From NCBI GenBank assembly GCA_004173475.1, contig SEBU01000001.1, positions 992,001 through 1,056,000 on the forward strand: a stretch of DNA of 64,000 nt. The letters are read 5' to 3'. Shown piece after piece: positions 17,489-26,726 of this stretch. The notes under the pieces were generated by a model that saw only the letters and a program-made list of their open reading frames with translations, had not been told where the DNA came from and made no database searches. This DNA comes from Gammaproteobacteria bacterium (GTDB lineage: Bacteria; Pseudomonadota; Gammaproteobacteria; Pseudomonadales; Cellvibrionaceae). Positions within the stretch are counted from its first letter, which is position 1; every line of letters begins with the position of its first letter. The position numbers and the translations under genes are program-made.

Positions 17489-20400
17489 ATGACCGCCAAA
17501 AGAAGTACTCGTCAATTCTCCCTTTACATTTGGCTGGCGCTAGGCCTTTTTATCTCGCTCATTATTATTTTTATCGCTTACGTGCATTTCGAAAAAAATG
17601 TCGACCGCAGTAATAATGCGCGACACGAATCCTTAATACTCGCCAACGAATTACGTCAATCATCGGATGACCTTACGCGCATGGCACGTAGTTATGTTGC
17701 AACCGGCAATCCCGTTTATAAGCAATATTATCAAGACATCATTGCTATTCGCGATGGCAAGAAGCCGCGCCCGTCTACCTACCCCATCGTTTACTGGGAG
17801 TTAGTGCTTGCAGACAAACAATCACCCGGATCGCTACACGAACAAAGTATCGCGTTACTTGAACTAATGCGCAGAGCTGGATTTAGCGCACATGAGCTCC
17901 AGGTTCTCGCCGATGCTAAAGCACGTAGTGATGCGCAAACTGTTATCGAGTTGCGCGCGATGGACATTGCAGATACTGGTGATGGGAGTATTGAAGCCCG
18001 GCGAAATCTCGCCTTGCCCCTGATATTTGGCAAAGAGCATGACTCAGCTAAGGCAGCGGTTATGCAGCCTATTAATCAGTTTTATAAATTGATGGATAAA
18101 CGCACCTTAAGTGCGGTAACTCAAGCTGAGTACAGAGCCGACATAATGCGCTACACCTTGATTGGTTTTAGCTTATGCCTGATGTTAACGCTCTGGAATA
18201 TCAGTAGAGCTTTACGCGCCACTTTGGGCGGCCCACTTGATATTGTACACAACCAGATCACCAGAATAGGCAAAGGTGAATTTAGTGCGCCCATAAAAGT
18301 TCGCGATAGCCAACACAATAGTATTTTGGGCTGGCTTGCAGAAACCCAACGCAATCTTATAAAAATTCGCGAGGAGCGCTTGGCCGTCGAAGATGCCAAA
18401 CAACAAAGCGATGCACGTTACCGTAAACTTTTTGAGAATGCGCAAATAGGAATAGTTTTATTTTACCCAGATCCAGAAAGTTTCCTAATTGATTGCAATG
18501 AAAACTTTTGTCAACTTCTCGGTTACAGCGTCGAGGAAGTTCAAAAATTACGTCCTCTGGATGTGGTAGCGCAGGCTGAACTGGAAAAAGTTGCACCAGC
18601 AATGGACATCATTAAATCCGAAACTGAAGTAACCCAAGAGTGGCAACTCAAGCGTAAAGATAATTCCACTTTCACAGCTGAAGTGCTTTCCACTGTTATG
18701 CCAGATGGCACCATGATGTCTATGGCGCGCGATATTACGGCGCGCAAACTTGCTGAAGACTCTTTGCGTCGCAGCGAAGAAAATCTTTCGATTACGTTGC
18801 AATCAATTGGCGACGCCGTGATAGCAACGGATGAACAAGGTGTAGTTACCCGTATGAATCCTACTGCGGAGCGGATGACCGGCTGGCCCATTGAAGAAGC
18901 TGTAGGAAAACCGCTTACCGACGTGTTTCGCATTTTTCATTCTGATACTCGACAACCTTCGCGCAACCCGGTGCAAATGGTAATGGAACAAGGCCGGGTT
19001 GTAGGGCTCGCCAATCACACGATATTAGTTGGGCGCAACGGTAATGAACATCATATATCAGACAGCGCGGCGCCAATACGCGATACCAACGGAAATATTG
19101 TCGGCGTGGTTTTGGTATTTTCTGACGTCAGCGAACGCTATCAAGCCATTGAAGCTTTGCGCCGCGCTGATGAACGTTTTCGCACGACATTTAAATTAAT
19201 CCCTAACCCAGTTACGCTGCAAACCAAAGACGGAGTACTCATCGATTGCAGTGATGCCTTTTGCGAAATCAGTGGTTTTAGTCGTGAAGAAATTATCGGT
19301 CAGCCTACAGATAAATTGGGGCTCTGGCTTCACCTGGAGCAGCGTGACGCCATGTTTCAACGATTAGCGAAAGATGGAAAAGTTGATAATTTTGAATTTG
19401 TAATGCGACCCCGCAATGGCGAATTGCGAGCCGTAGAATTTTCTGCTCGCTTTCTCACAACAGAATCCGAGCCTATTCTTTTAGCCGTTGCTCATGATAT
19501 TACCGAGCGAAAACACGCAGAAGAATTGGTGCGTCAACGTGAACGTTTTATTGCCACACTTGCGCACAACATGCCCGGTATGGTTTCGCATTGGACAAAA
19601 GGTTTACGCTGTAATTTTGCCAATAAAGAATACCTTCAATGGTCGGGCAAAACGCTTGCCGAGCTTTATAAAGCAAGCCCGCAAGAAGTGATGGGCGATG
19701 CGCTCTTTAAAGTAAACGAACCCTACATGTACGCCGCACTTGATGGCCAACCCCAAAGCGTTGAACGTATCGTCAAAAGTCCGGAAGGTCGCAATCTCTA
19801 TGTGTGGATGCATTTTATTCCAGACATCACCAATGGCGAGCCCGAAGGAATATTTATGGTGATGCTCGATATCACCGAGCGTAAACAGGTTGAATTGGAA
19901 TTGCAGGATTCTGCGCTTCATACGCAGGCAATTTTGGACAACATGTTTGACGGTGTTATTACCATTAATACCAAAGGCACCATTCAATCATTTAATAAAG
20001 CGGCCTGCAGAATTTTTGGTTACGAGCCCCATGAAATTATGGGCAGCGATGTAACTGTGTTGATGCCACCACACTTCAAACATCAACATGATAAATTTTT
20101 AAAAAATCACAATAATTCGCTGAATGTTGAAGTGGGCAACACATTGCGTGAGGTAGAAGGTAAACGCAAGAACGGTGAAGTATTCCCCATGAGCTTATCC
20201 ATTTCCAAAATTTTGCGCAGTGGAACTATTACGTTTGTAGGTTTAGTTCGTGATATTTCCCAGCAACGTCACGATGAAGAAGAAATTTATCGGTTAGCGT
20301 TTTATGATCCGCTCACAAACTTGCCCAATCGACGCTTGCTCTTTGATCGTTTGCAACAAGCGATTCTCACGTCCTGCCGTACCGATCAACACGGTGCACT

Positions 20401-21598
20401 CATGTTCCTGGATTTAGATCACTTCAAACAACTAAATGACAGCCTGGGCCACGACGTAGGGGATATATTGTTGCAACAGGTTGCAGCGCGTCTGCAAGCT
20501 TGTGTGCGCGAAGGCGATAGCATTGCTCGTATGGGCGGAGACGAATTTGTCATGCTGTTAGAATCTCTCAGCATTTATCCTAACGAGGCAGCTAGTCAGG
20601 CAGAGGGCATCGCACATAAAATTTTAGCGGCGCTTTCCAAACCTTATTCCTTACGAGAGCATACCTACGTCATCACTCCAAGCATTGGCATTGTCGTATT
20701 TTTACATCAACACGAAAGCCTCGAAGAATTAATTAAAAAAGCTGACGTCGCTATGTATCAAGCGAAAACGGCGGGCCGCAATAACGCTCGCTTTTTCGAC
20801 CCAACCATGCAGGCTGCTGCTTCGGTTCGCGTGGCTTTGGAAAAAAGTATGCGGCTAGCTTTAGAGCGCGAGGAATTTATTTTGCATTACCAACTCCAGC
20901 TAAACGGAAAAGGTAAACCAACTGGAGTTGAAGCCTTGGTGCGCTGGAATCACAATCAGCATGGCATGGTATCGCCCGCTGCATTTATTCCGCTCGCTGA
21001 AGAAACCGGCATGATATTAGCGCTCGGCCAATGGGTTCTCGAAACTGCGTGCCAACAATTAGTAGAGTGGTCTAAGAAATCTACAACCGCACAATGGACC
21101 ATGGCAGTGAACGTGAGTGCGTCTCAATTTGCGCAGCCTACTTTTGTTGCCAACGTTGATAAAGCATTGAAAAAAACTGGAGCCGATCCGCGTCTGCTTA
21201 AGCTTGAACTCACCGAGAGTATGTTGTTGAAAGATGTAGAAGATGTGATCGTAAAAATGCATGAGATTAAAGCATTAGGTGTAACTTTTTCTCTAGACGA
21301 TTTTGGTACAGGTTACTCATCGCTCGCGTACTTAAAGCGTTTGCCTCTCGACCAACTTAAAATTGACCAAACCTTTGTACGCGATTTATTGAACGATCCT
21401 AACGACGCAGCCATTGCAAAAACGATTATTGCACTAGGCCACAGCTTAAATTTAAAAGTAATTGCGGAAGGTGTTGAAACGGCCGAACAACACCTTGCAC
21501 TTGTTAATATGGGTTGCGATGCTTATCAGGGCTATTATTTTGCGCGCCCCGTACCTATAGAAAATCTCGCAAAAACTCTGCGCTCACTACCGGGATAA
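17489..21598 (+). CDS. Multi-PAS GGDEF-EAL c-di-GMP protein with putative haem-binding PAS
   Basis: A 1369-residue membrane sensor. Two helices (about residues 10-30 and 225-245) bracket a periplasmic domain. Five PAS domains follow (starting near 310, 430, 560, 690 and 805), then GGDEF (1016-1020, canonical RMGGDEF) and EAL (E1148-A-L, with NVSASQF, LELTES and DDFGTGYSSL intact), so both diguanylate cyclase and phosphodiesterase activity are possible. The last PAS resembles FixL: LMPPHFKHQHD contains H867, aligning with the FixL haem ligand, and R887 lies exactly 20 residues on, as in FixL H200/R220. The start at 17489 is uncertain; an in-frame ATG at 17426 has no better signal. Oxygen or NO sensing is inference. 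Confidence 0.88.
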   Translation: MTAKRSTRQFSLYIWLALGLFISLIIIFIAYVHFEKNVDRSNNARHESLILANELRQSSDDLTRMARSYVATGNPVYKQYYQDIIAIRDGKKPRPSTYPIVYWELVLADKQSPGSLHEQSIALLELMRRAGFSAHELQVLADAKARSDAQTVIELRAMDIADTGDGSIEARRNLALPLIFGKEHDSAKAAVMQPINQFYKLMDKRTLSAVTQAEYRADIMRYTLIGFSLCLMLTLWNISRALRATLGGPLDIVHNQITRIGKGEFSAPIKVRDSQHNSILGWLAETQRNLIKIREERLAVEDAKQQSDARYRKLFENAQIGIVLFYPDPESFLIDCNENFCQLLGYSVEEVQKLRPLDVVAQAELEKVAPAMDIIKSETEVTQEWQLKRKDNSTFTAEVLSTVMPDGTMMSMARDITARKLAEDSLRRSEENLSITLQSIGDAVIATDEQGVVTRMNPTAERMTGWPIEEAVGKPLTDVFRIFHSDTRQPSRNPVQMVMEQGRVVGLANHTILVGRNGNEHHISDSAAPIRDTNGNIVGVVLVFSDVSERYQAIEALRRADERFRTTFKLIPNPVTLQTKDGVLIDCSDAFCEISGFSREEIIGQPTDKLGLWLHLEQRDAMFQRLAKDGKVDNFEFVMRPRNGELRAVEFSARFLTTESEPILLAVAHDITERKHAEELVRQRERFIATLAHNMPGMVSHWTKGLRCNFANKEYLQWSGKTLAELYKASPQEVMGDALFKVNEPYMYAALDGQPQSVERIVKSPEGRNLYVWMHFIPDITNGEPEGIFMVMLDITERKQVELELQDSALHTQAILDNMFDGVITINTKGTIQSFNKAACRIFGYEPHEIMGSDVTVLMPPHFKHQHDKFLKNHNNSLNVEVGNTLREVEGKRKNGEVFPMSLSISKILRSGTITFVGLVRDISQQRHDEEEIYRLAFYDPLTNLPNRRLLFDRLQQAILTSCRTDQHGALMFLDLDHFKQLNDSLGHDVGDILLQQVAARLQACVREGDSIARMGGDEFVMLLESLSIYPNEAASQAEGIAHKILAALSKPYSLREHTYVITPSIGIVVFLHQHESLEELIKKADVAMYQAKTAGRNNARFFDPTMQAAASVRVALEKSMRLALEREEFILHYQLQLNGKGKPTGVEALVRWNHNQHGMVSPAAFIPLAEETGMILALGQWVLETACQQLVEWSKKSTTAQWTMAVNVSASQFAQPTFVANVDKALKKTGADPRLLKLELTESMLLKDVEDVIVKMHEIKALGVTFSLDDFGTGYSSLAYLKRLPLDQLKIDQTFVRDLLNDPNDAAIAKTIIALGHSLNLKVIAEGVETAEQHLALVNMGCDAYQGYYFARPVPIENLAKTLRSLPG

Positions 21599-21699
21599 AT
21601 CTACCGCACTCTAATTTTTTTCACCACAGCGCATCATAGGCCGGCGACGGTTTGCGAATTATGTTACGCAATTCTTACGGCGCAACTTCATCCACTAAA

Positions 21700-23469
21700 T
21701 TACAACAATGCATCCTGAAGATTTTTTATAGGCTCTACTGCAAAACAATCAATGTGCTCGCCCTGTACAAAAGCACCTATCGCCTTTTTAAGTGGTACGC
21801 GTTTGGGTATAAATGTAAATAAATCGCTGCGCTCTGCGTAATGACGCACTCGATGGCTAACCAAAACTTCGCCCGCTTCGGCAGCAGCTTCAAGACGCGC
21901 AGCCATACTGACCGCAACACCTTCCAAATCCAGAATCTCAGTTACTTCATTGCGAATAACCGAAACTTCTCCAAGCTCCACACCGACACGCAATTCAAAT
22001 CCGGCTGCGGTTAAAACGTTACGCATCATGCATGCGCAAGACAATCCGGCGGTGGCGTTAGTAAAAGTCACCCGCAGTGAATCACCTTCCATGTTAGGGT
22101 GATTACCAGACCATTTGTTGAGTATGGGTTTTACCAAGCCGCGAAATAAAGATAATTTTTCTGACAATTCATCATCGCGCCATTTTGAAAATCCTTTTAA
22201 ATCCATAAATACAATGGTCAAGTTACGCGCTTGGTCTTTTTCATGGTCTGCAGCAAGCTCTAACAAGCGTGGCCATAATTCTTCACGAATGGATGCAATA
22301 CGCTCTTTTAGTTGCAAATGTAATTGGGAATTGGTGCGCAATGACAATTGCGCTAATTGAATCCGGTCAGCTTCGTCTTGTAAGCGCGCTTTTAATTGCG
22401 TGGGATTGTGACCGCCAACCTCTTCTACAACGAATTTTACCAGCGCACCGCCCGCAACATCGCTAATGGATTTTAATCGTAAAATAATTCCCCAATTTAC
22501 CGCCGCCAAATGTTCGATAAAAATAGGTAATGTTGCTAATTCATGATCTGCAAGTCGATAGGGGTACCGCAATTCAATCGTAATGGACTCACCAAAAATA
22601 CGTTCAAATTCGTGAATACGATAAGTGGTTTTATCTTTGCCTACTTTATCCCAGTAAGCAAAACTGCATTGGATATTTGCAATAACCCAACCAGTCGTCG
22701 TTATATTCCATAACTTGCAACCGGTAATGTTGGCATCCGTTAATTTCGACTTGGAAAGATTAGTCTCACGCAAATCGCTGTGTATTAGATTGGCGTTGCT
22801 AAAATCAGTTTTCGTTAAATCCATTCCGCGTAAATCTACCGAGTCCAAATTTGCAGATTTAAAAATGGCACCTTTTAAATTAGCACCCTTAAAATTTGCA
22901 CCCGCTAATTTCGCATTATTAAATATCGCGCTGGTAAGATCAGCGCCCTGCAGATTCGCACCTGTTAAATTCGAATTACTGAAATCTATACGTGCTAATT
23001 GTTGCCCTGCCAAATTACTTCCGGCCAACGAAACGTTTCGCAACATGAGGCCACCTATATCGTGGCCGCTGAAATCAATATTTTCGAGTTTGGTGTTGCG
23101 CGTGATAGCAGTGAGCATATTAGACTGCAGTAAAATCGAACCACTTAAGTCGCAATCTACCAAACGGGTAGCAATTAATTTTGCATGAGAAAAATCATTG
23201 TTCTGTAATTGAGAGCCTTCTAAATTGGTGGAAATAAAATCGGCGTAACGAAAACGACAGTTAGTAATGGTTGAATTACGTATGGACACTCTTGAAAAAT
23301 CAATGCCATCCAGCTCTAAATTATTTAATTCCAAACCGTCCAAATTCAACGTGCCTATAGCGAGCGTCTTGCGCCATTTATTCCATGACTTCGCACCTTT
23401 CTTAAGTTCTTGGATGATGCTGTAGTTATCCATCTCTGTTTCCATGCCTCGTATTAAATCTGTATTCAT
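21700..23469 (-). CDS. Pentapeptide-repeat protein fused to class III nucleotidyl cyclase
   Basis: A 589-residue protein without signal peptide or membrane helix. Residues about 40-265 are pentapeptide repeats (A/S-N/D-L/F-x-x, for example TGANLQGADLTSAIFNNAKL), predicting a right-handed square beta-helix. A helical linker (about 265-410) leads to a class III cyclase domain: first metal Asp in TIVFMDLKGFSKW, second in NMEGDSLRVTF, and the transition-state region DLEGVAVSMAARLE. Relative to classical adenylate cyclases the purine-selecting Lys position is Asn (NMEGD) and the transition-state Asn is Ser (VSMAARL), so the nucleotide product, or activity at all, is uncertain. A 9-base-pair hairpin sits just before the start codon. 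Confidence 0.85.
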   Translation of the reverse strand: MNTDLIRGMETEMDNYSIIQELKKGAKSWNKWRKTLAIGTLNLDGLELNNLELDGIDFSRVSIRNSTITNCRFRYADFISTNLEGSQLQNNDFSHAKLIATRLVDCDLSGSILLQSNMLTAITRNTKLENIDFSGHDIGGLMLRNVSLAGSNLAGQQLARIDFSNSNLTGANLQGADLTSAIFNNAKLAGANFKGANLKGAIFKSANLDSVDLRGMDLTKTDFSNANLIHSDLRETNLSKSKLTDANITGCKLWNITTTGWVIANIQCSFAYWDKVGKDKTTYRIHEFERIFGESITIELRYPYRLADHELATLPIFIEHLAAVNWGIILRLKSISDVAGGALVKFVVEEVGGHNPTQLKARLQDEADRIQLAQLSLRTNSQLHLQLKERIASIREELWPRLLELAADHEKDQARNLTIVFMDLKGFSKWRDDELSEKLSLFRGLVKPILNKWSGNHPNMEGDSLRVTFTNATAGLSCACMMRNVLTAAGFELRVGVELGEVSVIRNEVTEILDLEGVAVSMAARLEAAAEAGEVLVSHRVRHYAERSDLFTFIPKRVPLKKAIGAFVQGEHIDCFAVEPIKNLQDALL

Positions 23470-23476
23470 AAAATTT

Positions 23477-23507
23477 CGTGACCGCCACTCTCACGTAAGC
23501 GGTCACG
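23477..23507. terminator. Hairpin upstream of the cyclase start (terminator-like on + strand)
   Basis: CGTGACCGC and GCGGTCACG form a perfect 9-bp stem with a 13-base loop. On the + strand it is followed by a C and TTTTTT (23509-23514), the form of an intrinsic terminator, although no + gene ends nearby. On the - strand it ends 8 bases before the cyclase ATG and could affect translation or end the pgeF transcript. Confidence 0.5.
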
Positions 23508-23567
23508 CTTTTTTAACAGTCATATTATTAGGACTGTTATTTATTCTAATCGGATTTCACGTACGGA

Positions 23568-24323
23568 TTATTCTAACCATATTACATGAGCCATTCTTCC
23601 GGTAACACCATCGCGCCTATATGAATAAAATTTTTCTGATTGTTCATAAGTGCAATATTCGCCGCCGTAAATAGCATTAACCCCCAGGGATTTTAATTCT
23701 GCTCGAGCAAGTTCGTAAATATCTGCGTGGAAATGTAGGGGACGCCGCCCTGAAATAAATGCGCTGGCAATAGCATCGGCGTGAGAAGGTGTGCGCGCTG
23801 ATTTGAAAAACGCCTCGAGTACATCCACCCCAACCTCAAAATACTTTTGCGAAATGGCTGGACCTAGGTAAGCCATAAGTTGCTCGGGAGCTGAATTGAA
23901 TTTTTGCAATGCCTTGGCGCAAATACCTTTGGCAAGACTGCGCCAACCACAATGTAAAACAGCTACTTGGATGCCCTTCCGATCACATAAAAAAATGGGC
24001 AGGCAATCGGCCGTCATAGCTACACATGCTTGGCCGATATCGGTTGAAAAACATGCATCCGCCGTGCGCACCAACTTGTCATCTTTTGCGTTGACAACTT
24101 TCACACCATGCACTTGCTCGAGCCACTGCGGTGATTTTTTTAAACCGAGACTCTCACACAAAACCTTTCGATTTGATTCTACTGCTGCAAGATTGTCCCC
24201 AACATGCGTACCAAAATTATTACTGGCGTAAGGAGCAAGGCTCACGCCACCAGCACGAGTGGTGATGCAGGCCCGCACGTTTTTAGGTGCGGGCCATTCG
24301 GGCACGATGTAAGTCTTATCCAT
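23568..24323 (-). CDS. pgeF: Peptidoglycan editing factor PgeF (YfiH, multicopper-oxidase-like fold)
   Basis: A 251-residue protein of the DUF152/YfiH family. The metal-binding residues are visible: His in WLEQVHGVKVV, Cys in MTADCLPIFL and His in VAVLHCGWRSLA, with the family signature GPAISQKYFEVG. PgeF purine-nucleoside-phosphorylase/laccase-fold enzymes remove misincorporated L-Ser from peptidoglycan precursors in E. coli. It follows rluD on the same strand (117-base gap), as in many gammaproteobacteria; clpB, often next, is absent and replaced by the cyclase gene. Confidence 0.93.
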   Translation of the reverse strand: MDKTYIVPEWPAPKNVRACITTRAGGVSLAPYASNNFGTHVGDNLAAVESNRKVLCESLGLKKSPQWLEQVHGVKVVNAKDDKLVRTADACFSTDIGQACVAMTADCLPIFLCDRKGIQVAVLHCGWRSLAKGICAKALQKFNSAPEQLMAYLGPAISQKYFEVGVDVLEAFFKSARTPSHADAIASAFISGRRPLHFHADIYELARAELKSLGVNAIYGGEYCTYEQSEKFYSYRRDGVTGRMAHVIWLE

Positions 24324-24440
24324 GATGCGATAGTTTTGAAAAATTGTTTAGAAAAGCCATTATTTTTGCGGTCCGGATAGGAGACTCCGTTTAAAAAGAT
24401 ATTAGAGCATCCGAAGCCATGCATTCAAATGATTCGCGCA

Positions 24441-25412
24441 TCATTCTTCTTTATCATCATGCTCGTAGCCATGTTTAAGCGCTTCGAGAAGTTGTTTAAA
24501 ATCTTCTGGAAGCGGAGCAGTCCATTCAGTGTATTCCCCAGTGCCTGGATGCTCTAACCCCAACTTGGCCGCATGCAATGCCTGCCTTGGAAATGATTTG
24601 AGCATTTCAATTAAATGGCTGTTTGCGCCCCTCGGAATTTTAAAACTTTTCCCGTAGGTTTTGTCCCCCACAAGCGCAAAACCTATATGCGCCATATGCA
24701 CGCGAATTTGATGAGTTCGGCCAGTCTCCAATTTAACTTTGATATGTGTGTGATGTGGAAAACGGGTAGCGACTCGATAATGAGTAACTGCACGCTTGCC
24801 ACCCTGACTCAGTACCGCCATTAATTTACGGTGAATGGGGTGGCGCCCCATAGGTGCGTTTACCGTTCCACCACCTGTCATCGCGCCCACGGCAACAGCT
24901 TCATATTCACGGCTCACAGTGCGATCAGCTAACTGTGCAACCAGATCAGTGTGCGCTTCGAGAGTTTTTGCCACTACCATCAACCCGGTTGTCTCTTTAT
25001 CCAAGCGATGCACGATGCCCGCACGTGGCAAATTAATTAGCTCGGGAATATGGTTCAGCAATGCATTCACCAACGTGCCGGTGTAATTACCCGCAGCAGG
25101 ATGAACCACCAAGCCAGCTTGTTTATTGATAATCAATAAATCATCGTCTTCGTGCACTATGTTTAACTGAATTTCCTCCGGCTGCCAATCGCCTTGCGCC
25201 TCCAGTTCTGCATTGAGATCGAGAGTCTCACCGCCGATTAATTTATCTTTCGGTTTCCCGACTTTACCGTTCACCTGAAGCTGGCCATCTTTAATCCAGG
25301 CTTGCAGGCGCGACCGCGAAAAGTCGGGGAACAACTCTGAGGCTGCCTGGTCGAAGCGCAGTCCACTCATTGAGAATGGTACTTGCACACTAAGTTCAAA
25401 AACATCTTTCAT
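24441..25412 (-). CDS. rluD: 23S rRNA pseudouridine(1911/1915/1917) synthase
   Basis: A 323-residue RluA-family synthase. An N-terminal S4 RNA-binding domain (about residues 15-75, RLQAWIKDGQLQVNG) precedes the catalytic domain with the active-site Asp in GIVHRLDKETTGLMVVAK (about residues 133-150) and KLETGRTHQIRVHM near 220. RluD modifies helix 69 of 23S rRNA. It is divergent from bamD, the conserved bamD/rluD arrangement of gammaproteobacteria. Confidence 0.95.
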   Translation of the reverse strand: MKDVFELSVQVPFSMSGLRFDQAASELFPDFSRSRLQAWIKDGQLQVNGKVGKPKDKLIGGETLDLNAELEAQGDWQPEEIQLNIVHEDDDLLIINKQAGLVVHPAAGNYTGTLVNALLNHIPELINLPRAGIVHRLDKETTGLMVVAKTLEAHTDLVAQLADRTVSREYEAVAVGAMTGGGTVNAPMGRHPIHRKLMAVLSQGGKRAVTHYRVATRFPHHTHIKVKLETGRTHQIRVHMAHIGFALVGDKTYGKSFKIPRGANSHLIEMLKSFPRQALHAAKLGLEHPGTGEYTEWTAPLPEDFKQLLEALKHGYEHDDKEE

Positions 25413-25577
25413 TTACGAGTAAAACCTCAGTTAAAAACGAATGCCGCTTTGGTATCGGCAAGCTCTGTGTTTAAATACGCCGCACCTTAAAACGGGCTAA
25501 ACGGCTCTGTGTATAGACCGCTTTGTACGAAATCCGGCAATAAATTTCTGTCACCCTATAGATTGAGTTAATTCTTT

Positions 25578-26489
25578 ATGCTTAAGCGATTCCTGTCCAT
25601 TGTCTTAATAGGCTCATTGATCTTCCTCACAGCGTGTTCGTCGCGGGAAGAGAAAGAGGAAAAGACCGTTAGCGAGGCTGATCTCTACACTGCCGCTGAA
25701 GAGCAATTGGAACATGAGCAGTGGGAAACCGCTATTAAAAACCTGCAAAAGCTGGAAGAGAACTTCCCCTTCGGTGCCTATGCTGAGCAAGGTCAGCTCG
25801 AACTCATTTATGCCTATTACAGCTCCAACAAACCGGATGAAGCCATTGCCACGGCTAACCGCTTTATTCGCTTACACCCCCAACATCGCAATGTTGATTA
25901 CGCCTACTACATGATGGGCCTAAGCTCATTCACTAAAGATAAAGGTATGTTTGAGCGCGTTATGCCTGCAGATTTAACCAAGCGCGACCCAGGTGCAGCA
26001 CGTGAATCTTTGGCCAACTTTTCCCAACTGCTCAGCCGCTACCCGGACAGCACTTACGCAGCAGACGCCAAAAAGCGCATGCTGTATCTGCGCAATGTAT
26101 TGGCGCGTTACGAAATCCACGTAGCGAACTACTATTTCAAACGCCAAGCGTATGTAGCTGCGGTTAGCCGCGGTCGGTACGTATTGGAAAATTACCCTTA
26201 TGCACCAGCCATACCAGACGCATTGGCCGTTATGGTACAGGGTTATCACTTTCTAGGCATGCAAGATCGTGCAAATGAAGCATTGGGCGTGCTGCGAACT
26301 AACTATCCGGACTTTCCAGCGCTTAATAAAGAAGGCGAGTTCAATTACGAATATGCTGAGCATATGGGTGAACGCAACCTTTTCGGCACCCTAACCCTTG
26401 GATTGTTTACCAAGCAGGACACCATTGGGTTTGATACGCGCGAGATTTACGATGCGGAGTATCAGAGGACGCCGAGAGTTAAGAATTGA
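25578..26489 (+). CDS. bamD: Outer membrane assembly lipoprotein BamD
   Basis: BamD is the essential lipoprotein partner of BamA in inserting beta-barrels into the outer membrane. The 303-residue protein has a lipoprotein signal (FLSIVLIGSLIFLTAC, lipobox L-T-A-C) and tetratricopeptide-like helices (LYTAAEEQLEHEQWETAIKN, then LEENFPFGAYAEQGQLELIY region). It is somewhat longer than E. coli BamD (245) because of a C-terminal tail after about residue 250. A rho-independent terminator follows 15 bases after the stop. Confidence 0.93.
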   Translation: MLKRFLSIVLIGSLIFLTACSSREEKEEKTVSEADLYTAAEEQLEHEQWETAIKNLQKLEENFPFGAYAEQGQLELIYAYYSSNKPDEAIATANRFIRLHPQHRNVDYAYYMMGLSSFTKDKGMFERVMPADLTKRDPGAARESLANFSQLLSRYPDSTYAADAKKRMLYLRNVLARYEIHVANYYFKRQAYVAAVSRGRYVLENYPYAPAIPDALAVMVQGYHFLGMQDRANEALGVLRTNYPDFPALNKEGEFNYEYAEHMGERNLFGTLTLGLFTKQDTIGFDTREIYDAEYQRTPRVKN

Positions 26490-26504
26490 GTAATTTTACG
26501 ATTT

Positions 26505-26532
26505 AAAAAAGCGAGCTTGTCTCGCTTTTTTT
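26505..26532. terminator. Rho-independent terminator after bamD
   Basis: AAAAAAGCGAG, a five-base loop, then CTCGC followed by seven T. The A-tract on the other side means it could also act on - transcripts. Confidence 0.88.
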
Positions 26533-26567
26533 GTGCTTGTGATTTGGTCAACTTAAATGGTCAACTT

Positions 26568-26671
26568 AATTTAGGAGGGGATCGTCATCTTTGCGCAGCG
26601 GGGATTCAGTTTTAAAAAAAACCGAAATTAAGAGCTGAATCCACGCTGCGCGAGGATGACCAGTCCTAATT
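26568..26671. repeat. REP-like long palindrome (copy 1)
   Basis: An imperfect inverted repeat of about 104 bases. The left arm holds GTCATCTTTGCGCAGCG and GGATTCAG; the right arm holds CTGAATCC, CGCTGCGCGAGGATGAC and an outer TCCTAATT pairing with AATTTAGGA. It matches the element at 54471-54568 in both arms while the centres differ, so this is a dispersed family of intergenic palindromes, not a one-off terminator. Confidence 0.8.
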
Positions 26672-26726
26672 AAAGAGGGTGTGATCTTGCTACTCACTCA
26701 CACCTTTCTTGGCGTCGCCGTTTTGC

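Noticed and set aside
22715-23188. Periodic short direct repeats resembling a repeat array
   Set aside because: The periodicity is 15 bases and in frame: it encodes pentapeptide repeats and is not a CRISPR or satellite array.
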